From CAZSTA01 sp964609495 [NCBI: uncultured bacterium] (GTDB lineage: Bacteria; CAZSTA01): a stretch of 6,343 nucleotides of DNA. Under the pieces are notes generated by a model. It had not been told where the DNA came from and did no database searches. It worked only from the letters and a program-made list of their open reading frames with translations. Position 1 is the stretch's first letter. Each line of letters begins with the position of its first letter. Positions 1 to 5,451 of the stretch are shown here, piece after piece. The position numbers were made by a program, and so were the translations under genes. The stretch covers positions 28,105 to 34,447 of the forward strand of contig CAZSTA010000015.1 of NCBI GenBank assembly GCA_964609495.1, written 5' to 3'.

Positions 1-1
1 T

Positions 2-55
2 TTTGAGAATTACAAGAAGGTTATAGAGCTGGTTAGAAAGTATGGGGAATATTAG
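2..55 (+). CDS. C-terminal end of an upstream gene (partial)
   Basis: An open frame enters from the left edge and ends at a TAG stop at 53-55, giving 17 residues (FENYKKVIELVRKYGEY). The tail is amphipathic, lysine-rich and helix-like, as is common at the C-terminus of a cytoplasmic protein, but it is too short to identify. The stop lies one base before the preferred start of the M23 peptidase gene, so the two would be tightly packed and probably co-transcribed. It could be a chance open frame; the reading rests on the clean stop next to the start of a real gene. Confidence 0.45.
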   Translation, partial: FENYKKVIELVRKYGEY

Positions 56-56
56 G

Positions 57-932
57 ATGAGGATGGTGTTAATCCTTTCAAGTATAATAGTTCTGCTAGG
101 TATCGCCTTTAGCGGAACGAGTTGGGGAGAGGGTCGCAACTCCTCTCTCCCCTTGATGATCTATGCTCCTGCCTCTGTAAAACAAGGTGAGGTTATGATC
201 GTTACCCTTAGATCGGCTAGATCACTGAGGAAGGTGGGAGGGGATTTTCTAGGACGTAGTTTGAGGTTCTACCCCTATGAAGACGAATTCAGAAGCATCG
301 TTGGAATAGATATTTATGATAGGATAGGAGAGCATAATCTCGTTGTAGAGGTCAAAGATGTCGATGGATGGAGATTCAAAATCATCAAGAAGATCAAGGT
401 GATTAAGAGTAGTTACGGGCATATAACAATCAATTTTAGTCAGTCTAAAAAGCTGTTGCTTTCTCATATAGGTAGAGCGAAAGAGAGAAAGCTGATAGAT
501 GATACTGTAAATAGCTCTGTGCCAGTCAAGCTTTGGAGAGGTGCTTTTATAATTCCAGCTCGAGGACGAGAGACATTGGGATTTGGAGTTTATATCAAAA
601 CTGGACCAAACGGCTGGACTCATAAGGGAATTGACATTGGTAACGTGGTTGGTACTCCCATCAAGGCTGATAACGATGGTCTGGTGGTATTAAGTGAGAA
701 ATTAGCTGTTCGGGGAAAGGTCGTAATTATCGATCATGGACAGGGAGTTTTGAGCCTTTACTTCCACCTCAGCGAGCTTAAAGTCAAGAAAGGTCAAGCG
801 GTTAAGAAAGATGAGATAATCGGTCTTATGGGAAGCACAGGCTTAGCTACAGGCCCTCATCTTCACTGGGAAATAAGAGCTGGTGGGATAAGCGTGGATC
901 CAAAGGATGTGATCGAAAAGCTCAAATATTGA
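57..932 (+). CDS. Secreted M23 (LytM/lysostaphin-type) metalloendopeptidase
   Basis: A probable zinc peptidase that cuts peptide cross-links of peptidoglycan outside the cytoplasmic membrane. Numbered from the ATG at 57 (291 residues), residues 1-25 form a signal peptide: MRMVLIL, a hydrophobic core, then a cleavable GTSWG stretch. Residues about 35-120 look like a beta-rich, Ig-like domain (APASVKQGEVMIV start, GEHNLVVEVKDVDGW end) often found before M23 domains. The catalytic domain is about 160-291. It keeps the H-x3-D pair (H189, D193 in THKGIDIG), the YFHLS histidine (H237) and the H-x-H pair (H268, H270 in GPHLHWE), so it should be active. An in-frame ATG at 42 would overlap the preceding gene and has only a weak ribosome site; the ATG at 57 has GGGGA at 44-48 about 8 bases upstream, and the ATG at 63 is also possible. 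The target bond and partners cannot be read from the sequence. Confidence 0.9.
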   Translation: MRMVLILSSIIVLLGIAFSGTSWGEGRNSSLPLMIYAPASVKQGEVMIVTLRSARSLRKVGGDFLGRSLRFYPYEDEFRSIVGIDIYDRIGEHNLVVEVKDVDGWRFKIIKKIKVIKSSYGHITINFSQSKKLLLSHIGRAKERKLIDDTVNSSVPVKLWRGAFIIPARGRETLGFGVYIKTGPNGWTHKGIDIGNVVGTPIKADNDGLVVLSEKLAVRGKVVIIDHGQGVLSLYFHLSELKVKKGQAVKKDEIIGLMGSTGLATGPHLHWEIRAGGISVDPKDVIEKLKY

Positions 933-997
933 TAACACTTTTATTGATTTAGTACATATTTATAATATTAATATATTTTAAGTAGTTTTCAAAATTT
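933..997. promoter_or_regulatory. AT-rich spacer with possible promoter for the lipoprotein gene
   Basis: The gap after the M23 gene is almost entirely A and T. It contains a perfect TATAAT at 961-966 and a TATATT at 972-977, either of which could be a -10 box. No good -35 box sits at 16-18 bases: TTGATT at 944-949 is only 11 bases from TATAAT, and TTGATA at 929-934 is too far away. A promoter here is plausible because the genes on either side encode different kinds of product and no hairpin terminator is seen. It remains an inference from composition. Confidence 0.3.
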
Positions 998-1042
998 TTG
1001 TCCGAGATGTTCGAGATCAGATTAGATCTTGAACTCACTAAC

Positions 1043-1048
1043 AAGGAG
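1043..1048 (+). promoter_or_regulatory. Ribosome binding site deciding the lipoprotein start
   Basis: AAGGAG ends 9 bases before the ATG at 1058. It supports that start over the TTG at 998 in the same frame, which would add 20 charged residues ahead of the signal peptide and spoil it. Confidence 0.75.
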
Positions 1049-1057
1049 AAGGAAGAT

Positions 1058-1804
1058 ATGTATAAAAAGATGACTATATTGCTAAGTTTGATTGTATTAA
1101 TTTTACTCTTTTTCAACGCTTGCGAGAAAGGTCCCACTCCTACTATTACCTTTTCTGTTTCACCAGATCCCTTGGTGATTGATGTAGGGCAACCGGGAAA
1201 GGATAACGAGATAACGGTCACAGTGGATGTTACCCTATCTGGCTTTGGAGCAGGGAAGATCACTGATGCTCGCTATCGCTTCTATGGGATTACTGGGGTT
1301 CTTCTCTACGAGTATTCAGACCCCATAAAGCCACCGATCAGTATCGTCGGTCCGGGAGTCCCGATCAGTAGGTCTAAGGATTTTTCCTATACTCTAACCG
1401 ATACCGAAGTTATACCGTTCGATGGAGGCAGAGCAGAGGCTGCTTTTTTCTGGTCAGATGGAGGGATGGTCGCCTCTGATAGCATTGCCATAGATGTAAT
1501 AAATATAGATAAGGCAACCATTGATGTTACCGATCTGCTAAAAAGGGTAGGAGTAGTAGCTATCTTGCCTCCGATAACCTCATCCCGAGCCTCTTTTGTC
1601 CCCGATAAGATGGAGATCAACAAGGGAGCTTCTATAACTTGGGTCAACCTAGATTTAGAGACTCATCGGGTTGTAGGCGATAAGTTCGATTCAGGAGATA
1701 TGAGCTTGGGGGATATTTTTCAATATCGCTTCACAGTAAAAGGGACTTTCCCTTATAGCGATAAATATGACTCCGAGATTAAAGGTGAGATCACCGTTAA
1801 ATAG
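1058..1804 (+). CDS. Lipoprotein with C-terminal cupredoxin-like domain lacking most copper ligands
   Basis: A 248-residue predicted membrane-anchored lipoprotein. Numbered from the ATG at 1058, residues 1-21 are a signal peptide with lysines K3 and K4, a Leu/Ile core and the lipobox FNAC, so Cys22 should be lipidated after cleavage. Residues about 26-155 are a beta-rich region (TITFSVSPDP, then alternating Val/Thr strands) resembling an Ig-like sandwich. Residues about 179-248 read as a plastocyanin/azurin-like fold: FVPDKMEINKGASITWVNLD, then THRVV, FDSGDMSLGD, FRFTVKGT-type strand, and GEITVK at the end. In copper members the last loop carries Cys, His and Met; here, by my alignment, those positions are D235, D238 and I241, leaving only His203. 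Electron transfer through a type 1 copper site is therefore unlikely; a structural or binding role is my inference. It precedes the ABC gene by 63 bases, but a functional link is not shown. Confidence 0.8.
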   Translation: MYKKMTILLSLIVLILLFFNACEKGPTPTITFSVSPDPLVIDVGQPGKDNEITVTVDVTLSGFGAGKITDARYRFYGITGVLLYEYSDPIKPPISIVGPGVPISRSKDFSYTLTDTEVIPFDGGRAEAAFFWSDGGMVASDSIAIDVINIDKATIDVTDLLKRVGVVAILPPITSSRASFVPDKMEINKGASITWVNLDLETHRVVGDKFDSGDMSLGDIFQYRFTVKGTFPYSDKYDSEIKGEITVK

Positions 1805-1812
1805 CGTTGGAT

Positions 1813-1845
1813 TGGAAGATGGGGATGTCTATTTTCCATTTTCCA
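1813..1845 (+). other. Hairpin between lipoprotein and ABC genes
   Basis: Bases 1813-1822 pair with 1836-1845 as a 10-bp stem with one G-U pair and a 13-base loop. It begins 8 bases after the lipoprotein stop. No T-run follows the stem, so it is not a classical intrinsic terminator; it could stabilise the upstream message 3' end, weakly terminate, or be chance. Confidence 0.3.
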
Positions 1846-1852
1846 TATAATT

Positions 1853-1857
1853 AGGGG
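1853..1857 (+). promoter_or_regulatory. Ribosome binding site of the ABC ATPase gene
   Basis: AGGGG (continuing into GATGA) ends 10 bases before the ATG at 1868, slightly longer than ideal spacing. A GTG directly follows as the second codon, but the ATG is preferred because the family normally starts with a short M-x-x-V-x-L-E-N-V segment, as here. Confidence 0.55.
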
Positions 1858-1867
1858 ATGATTTCTT

Positions 1868-3106
1868 ATGGTGCAGGTACGTTTAGAGAACGTCACTAAG
1901 ATATTCCTTCCGGGGGAGAGAGTAAGACCCGGGCTTCCTCTTCCTTTCAGACGAGGGAAGTTAACTCAGAAAGTATTCGATGATGATGTGCAAGATGAAT
2001 TGGGCGACGGGAGAGAAGAGGAGTTTATAGTTAAGGATAAAATCGTAGCTTTGGACAAAGTCGATCTGTTGATCAAGGATGGAGAGACGATGTCCATAGT
2101 TGGCCCTTCAGGGTGTGGCAAATCCACTCTCCTGAGGGTGATCGCTGGCTTGGAGAATGTTAATGAGGGGAAGATATATTTCGATAATGATGAGGTAACC
2201 GATCTGAATCCCAAGGATAGAGGGATAGGTATGGTATTTCAGAACTACGCCCTATATCCTCATATGAAGAGTCGTGGTAATCTCGCTTTCTTCTTCAGAC
2301 TTCGACGTCGTCCTGAGGATGAGATCGACGAGAAGGTTAAGGAGACCTCAAAGATTATGGGGATAGGATTCGATATGCTCCTGGGGAGGATGCCAAAGAC
2401 CCTAGCGGGAGGAGAGAAACAGCGAGTCGCTTTAGGAAGATGTATTGTCCGAGATCCTAAGATATTCCTCTTAGATGAACCTATATCTAACTTGGATGCC
2501 AAGCTGAGGGCGAAGACTCGCGTGGAGATAAAGCGTCTTTTGAGGAAATTCAAGATTACCACCGCGTATGTAACCCACGATCAGGTGGAGGCTATGGCTT
2601 TAGCGAGTCGGATGGCGGTGATGCGCCATGGCAAGATCGTTCAGGTTGGGAGTTATAATGAGATATATGAGAAGCCTAAGAATACTTTCATCGCTGGATT
2701 CATTGGTCTTCCTCCGATGAATCTATTCGTGGTTACAACGGATGAGAAAAGAAGCACCGCAAACGGAGAGGGCTTCACTTTCCCAATTCCTTCTTATGCA
2801 TCTTCCCTTCTGAGCCCTCAATCCGAGTTAGTGATAGGGATAAGGCCAGAGAAGCTTAGATTGAGAACTCTTGAGGATAAGAACTATATCTCAGGGGAGA
2901 TATCGCAGATCGAACCCCTTCCCTCCGAAAGGGTATCTATGATCTATGTAGAGAAGGGGAAGCTGACTTATATAGCTAAGATCGATACTCAGGAGAGCCG
3001 AGATTTGAGGAGAAGAGAGAAGATAGAATTAGCTTATGAACAGGGAGATCTATACTTCTTCAATAAGGATACCGGTGATAACTTGCTACTTGATTCAGGA
3101 GGATGA
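1868..3106 (+). CDS. ABC transporter ATP-binding protein, MalK/UgpC sugar-importer type
   Basis: A 412-residue cytoplasmic ATPase that would power a carbohydrate importer of the CUT1 (MalK/UgpC) class. The motifs run in order: Walker A GPSGCGKST at 79-87, Q-loop Q125 in VFQNYALYPH, signature LAGGEKQR at 179-186, Walker B IFLLDEP at 199-205, D-loop SNLD at 207-210, and the H-loop His at 237 (VTHDQVEAMALA). The C-terminal part (about 285-412) is TOBE-like, with GIRPEKL at 324-330. It is longer than the usual 350-380 residues because of an acidic insertion of about 40 residues at 14-56, between the first strand (VTKIF) and the VALDKVD strand. The signature has Ala and Glu where LSGGQ is usual. 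No permease or solute-binding protein gene lies in the window, so the ATPase may serve permeases encoded elsewhere. Its substrate is unknown. The stop lies two bases before rmlB. Confidence 0.93.
   Translation: MVQVRLENVTKIFLPGERVRPGLPLPFRRGKLTQKVFDDDVQDELGDGREEEFIVKDKIVALDKVDLLIKDGETMSIVGPSGCGKSTLLRVIAGLENVNEGKIYFDNDEVTDLNPKDRGIGMVFQNYALYPHMKSRGNLAFFFRLRRRPEDEIDEKVKETSKIMGIGFDMLLGRMPKTLAGGEKQRVALGRCIVRDPKIFLLDEPISNLDAKLRAKTRVEIKRLLRKFKITTAYVTHDQVEAMALASRMAVMRHGKIVQVGSYNEIYEKPKNTFIAGFIGLPPMNLFVVTTDEKRSTANGEGFTFPIPSYASSLLSPQSELVIGIRPEKLRLRTLEDKNYISGEISQIEPLPSERVSMIYVEKGKLTYIAKIDTQESRDLRRREKIELAYEQGDLYFFNKDTGDNLLLDSGG
3097..3102 (+). promoter_or_regulatory. Ribosome binding site deciding the rmlB start
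   Basis: A perfect AGGAGG inside the last codons of the ABC gene. It ends 6 bases before the ATG at 3109 but directly abuts the ATG at 3103, so 3109 is the better start. The position within the upstream coding region suggests translational coupling. Confidence 0.8.
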
Positions 3107-3108
3107 TA

Positions 3109-4128
3109 ATGAAACGTCTGTTGATAACTGGTGGAGCAGGATTTATCGGGAGCAATTTCACCCACTATATTCTCGATAAATATCCTGATTATGAGGTGAT
3201 AGTCTATGATAAGCTCACCTATGCGGGGAATCTCGATAACCTCCGAGATTTGGAGGATAATCCTCGTTACTCCTTCATCAAAGGGGATATCTGCGATGTT
3301 GAGTTAGTCGATAAAGTTATGGATGAATACAAAATCGATATCATCGTCAACTTTGCCGCTGAGACCCATGTAGATCGAAGCATCTTAGAGCCCGGAAGCT
3401 TCATCCAGACGGATGTCTATGGCACTTACGTTCTCTTAGAGGCCGCTGGGAGATATTCTATAGAACGCTTCCATCAGGTATCGACTGATGAGGTATATGG
3501 CAACGTAGAGGTGGGATCATCGAAGGAGTCCGATCCCTTAGAGCCAAGGAGCCCCTATTCTGCCAGTAAAGCAGGGGGAGAGCTATTAGTCAAGTCCTAT
3601 TGGACGACCTTTGGGACTCCGGTAACTATTACTCGTGGTTCGAATAATATTGGACCCTATCAGTATCCAGAGAAGATAATTCCTCTTTTCATCACTAATG
3701 CTTTGGAGGATAAACCGCTCCCCATCTATGGCGATGGGAAGGCGGTTAGGGATTATATCTATGTAATGGATCACTGCGAGGCGATAGACCTCGTTATACA
3801 TAGAGGAGGGATAGGAGAGGTATATAACATCGGAGGAGGAAACGAAATAAGCATCTTACAGGCGACCGATCTGATCCTCAAGGGACTGAACAAGCCCCAG
3901 AGCTTGATGAAGTTCGTTGCTGATCGCTCCGGACATGATCGTCGCTACTCGCTCGATTGCTCTAAGTTGAAGAGGCTTGGTTGGAGGTTAAATCACTCCT
4001 TTGAGGAGGCCTTGGATAGGACCATTCGCTGGTATATTGATAACAAGTGGTGGTGGCGGAAGATTAGAGAGAGGGAAGAATACAAGGAGTATTACGATAG
4101 GCAGTATGGAGAGAGACTTAAAGGTTGA
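3109..4128 (+). CDS. rmlB: dTDP-glucose 4,6-dehydratase
   Basis: A 339-residue, full-length extended-SDR enzyme that converts dTDP-glucose to dTDP-4-keto-6-deoxyglucose using bound NAD, the second step toward dTDP-rhamnose and other deoxysugars of surface glycans. Numbered from the ATG at 3109, the NAD-binding GGAGFIGS lies at 8-15. The catalytic Thr-Asp-Glu is 126-128 in VSTDEVYG, and the Tyr-Lys pair is Y150/K154 in PYSASKAGG. The substrate loop NNIGPYQYPEKIIP follows at about 179-192, then RDYIYVMDHCEAI. The C-terminal NKWWWRK...YYDRQYG block is typical of RmlB rather than of other SDR epimerases. The usual partners rmlA, rmlC and rmlD are absent from the window. The symbol rfbB is a synonym. 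It starts two bases after the ABC ATPase stop and is followed by the TPR gene after 27 bases, suggesting one operon. Confidence 0.95.
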   Translation: MKRLLITGGAGFIGSNFTHYILDKYPDYEVIVYDKLTYAGNLDNLRDLEDNPRYSFIKGDICDVELVDKVMDEYKIDIIVNFAAETHVDRSILEPGSFIQTDVYGTYVLLEAAGRYSIERFHQVSTDEVYGNVEVGSSKESDPLEPRSPYSASKAGGELLVKSYWTTFGTPVTITRGSNNIGPYQYPEKIIPLFITNALEDKPLPIYGDGKAVRDYIYVMDHCEAIDLVIHRGGIGEVYNIGGGNEISILQATDLILKGLNKPQSLMKFVADRSGHDRRYSLDCSKLKRLGWRLNHSFEEALDRTIRWYIDNKWWWRKIREREEYKEYYDRQYGERLKG

Positions 4129-4141
4129 TAAAGTATATAAA

Positions 4142-4147
4142 GAGGAG
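4142..4147 (+). promoter_or_regulatory. Ribosome binding site of the TPR gene
   Basis: GAGGAG ends 8 bases before the ATG at 4156, a near-ideal spacing within the 27-base gap after rmlB. No promoter is obvious in so short a gap, which favours read-through from rmlB. Confidence 0.7.
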
Positions 4148-4155
4148 AATAGTAG

Positions 4156-5343
4156 ATGAATCGACAAGAAGCAGTAGAATTGATCCAAGAGTTGATGACC
4201 TCTGGTAGTGGAGATGAATTTGTCAAAGCAGTTCAGGATAATATAACTAGCCTAGATCAGACTTTCTTCGACGTTCTATCAGATATAATCGAGAGTGCGA
4301 AAGCTGATGGAAGAGATGATATAGTCCAATATTTATCTGAGCTAAAGGATCTTCTCACTTCTATAATGAACGAGTTATTTGGACAAATAGGAACTGGTAA
4401 TAAGCTCGTCAACCTATTTCTATCTCTAACTAAACAAGTTGATGAAGGAAAAATCTCCTTAGAAGAAGCGATTTCAATTGTGAGAAGTGAAGAGATAATA
4501 ACCAAACTAGACGATGAAATTGTAGATGTACTTGATGATATAGGAGGGAAAATAAAGTATCAATCTACTCCCTTTGCCTATATTCTAGCCATCCTTAATT
4601 ATGAAGTGGCAAAAACAGTAGATAATCCAAAATCGATTATCTATTGTGCTAATACTTTAGGAATTATCAGTAATATGCTAGAAGCGTTCAGAGAGAGCAT
4701 CAAATTCTTCACCGAAGTTCTTAAACTTTCTCAAGAGAGCGGTGAGAGACAAAGTGAAGGCGCTGCTCTAGGAAATTTGGGAGGTGCCTACAGTGCTCTA
4801 GGAGAATATGGGAAAGCGATAGAATGTTGCGAGAAAGCTTTAGCTATCGCTACTGAGATTGGGAATAGAGGAGAAGAAGGAATTAATCTAGGGAATTTGG
4901 GAAATGTCTATCGTGAGTTGGAAGAATATAGGAAAGCGATAGAGTATTACAAGAGAGCCGTAGCAATCGCTACTGAGATTGGGGATAGAGAAGGAGAGGG
5001 AAGACATCTAGGGAATTTGGGAAATGTCTATAGTGATTTAGGAAAAGATGGGTGGGCGATAGAGTATTATGAGAAAGCTTTAGCTATCGCCGCCGAGACT
5101 GGGAATAGGAGAAATGAAGCTACTTGGTTAGGTAATTTGGGTGTAGTCTATAGTGATTTAGGAGAATATCGGAAGGCGATAGAGTATTACGAGAGAGGGT
5201 TAGCTATCACTAGAGAGATTGGAGACCTAACGAACGAATTGGAATGGTTAAAAGGATTGGGAGATATCTACGAAGCTATGGGAGAACATAAGAAGGCGGA
5301 GGAATACTACCAGCAGGCTTCAAAGATCGCTTCAGAAGATTAG
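4156..5343 (+). CDS. Tetratricopeptide-repeat protein (40-residue TPR units), function unknown
   Basis: A 395-residue protein without signal peptide or membrane segment, so probably cytoplasmic. Residues about 4-70 are an all-helical region (EAVELIQELM, FVKAVQDNI, FFDVLSDIIESAKADG, IVQYLSELKDLL) resembling, from memory, segments preceding TPR arrays in CHAT-type proteins. Residues about 80-160 are helical and unrecognised. Six TPR units follow in strict 40-residue phase: a diverged one at 165-204, then units beginning near 205, 245, 285, 325 and 365, with LGNLG and AIEYYE(K/R)ALAIATEIG as hallmarks (kinesin-light-chain/LGN-like). Such arrays bind peptides or scaffold complexes. No CHAT, kinase, helix-turn-helix or enzymatic domain follows; the protein ends right after the sixth unit. 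The gene looks more AT-rich than its neighbours: bases 4561-4620 have 22 G+C of 60 against 30 of 60 at 3481-3540 in rmlB. The partner is unknown. Confidence 0.88.
   Translation: MNRQEAVELIQELMTSGSGDEFVKAVQDNITSLDQTFFDVLSDIIESAKADGRDDIVQYLSELKDLLTSIMNELFGQIGTGNKLVNLFLSLTKQVDEGKISLEEAISIVRSEEIITKLDDEIVDVLDDIGGKIKYQSTPFAYILAILNYEVAKTVDNPKSIIYCANTLGIISNMLEAFRESIKFFTEVLKLSQESGERQSEGAALGNLGGAYSALGEYGKAIECCEKALAIATEIGNRGEEGINLGNLGNVYRELEEYRKAIEYYKRAVAIATEIGDREGEGRHLGNLGNVYSDLGKDGWAIEYYEKALAIAAETGNRRNEATWLGNLGVVYSDLGEYRKAIEYYERGLAITREIGDLTNELEWLKGLGDIYEAMGEHKKAEEYYQQASKIASED
4756..5343 (+). repeat. In-frame 120-bp tandem repeats encoding TPR units
   Basis: Five consecutive 120-base units (the last slightly short) code for TPR units 2-6. 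DNA similarity is high: a 26-base identical stretch at 4886-4911 recurs exactly 120 bases later at 5006-5031, and GCGATAGAGTATTA recurs in the units starting near 4876, 4996 and 5116. Conservation at silent positions points to recent duplication or gene conversion rather than protein selection alone. The last unit is the most diverged. Confidence 0.85.
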
Positions 5344-5451
5344 GATGGATGTAAGGGAATAAAGAGAAATTATATCTTGAACTCACCAGCGAAAAACTAG
5401 GAATAATAAGTTGTCTATTTGAAATTACTTAAAGGAGAGGAGATACATTTA
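5344..5451 (+). promoter_or_regulatory. Spacer with weak promoter candidate for the IolE-like gene
   Basis: This 108-base gap has no hairpin terminator that I can see. TTGAAC at 5377-5382 and AATAAT at 5402-5407 could act as -35 and -10 boxes, but the 19-base spacing is long. A short frame from 5355 to 5430 has no start codon of note and is not called as a gene. Confidence 0.25.
5437..5442 (+). promoter_or_regulatory. Ribosome binding site deciding the IolE-like gene start
   Basis: GAGGAG ends 9 bases before the ATG at 5452, and an AAGGAG overlaps it at 5432-5437. This favours the ATG at 5452 over the TTG at 5419, which would place the ribosome site inside the coding region and add 11 residues before the first barrel strand. 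Confidence 0.75.

Noticed and set aside
249-623. Long minus-strand open frame opposite the M23 gene; similar ones lie opposite the other genes.
   Set aside because: These are antisense to genes with clear motifs, have no recognisable domains or ribosome sites, and read like back-translations.
1026-1038. A 13-base word (ATCTTGAACTCAC) that recurs at 5374-5386, both upstream of a gene start.
   Set aside because: A shared 13-mer is not surprising in 6.3 kb, the flanks do not match, and the two copies lie at different distances from the starts (about 20 and 66 bases), so a common regulatory site is not supported.
998-1057. N-terminal extension of the lipoprotein gene from a TTG start.
   Set aside because: It would place 20 mostly charged residues before the signal peptide; the ATG at 1058 has a well-spaced AAGGAG and yields a clean lipoprotein signal.
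3103-3106. ATGA overlap between the ABC and rmlB genes.
   Set aside because: AGGAGG abuts this ATG with no spacing, whereas the ATG at 3109 has a 6-base spacing and gives the usual M-K-R-L-L-I-T-G-G-A-G start.
4156-5343. TPR gene as the sensor of a defence system (for example TPR-CHAT or similar).
   Set aside because: No protease, nuclease, kinase, reverse transcriptase or other effector gene is in the window, and the neighbours are metabolic and transport genes.
5355-5430. Short open stretch between the TPR and IolE-like genes with an L-E-L-T-like peptide.
   Set aside because: No start codon with a ribosome site and no recognisable product; it is probably untranslated spacer.
5419-5451. 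TTG-initiated extension of the IolE-like gene.
   Set aside because: The ribosome site GAGGAG lies inside it and points to the ATG at 5452, which starts right before the first barrel strand.
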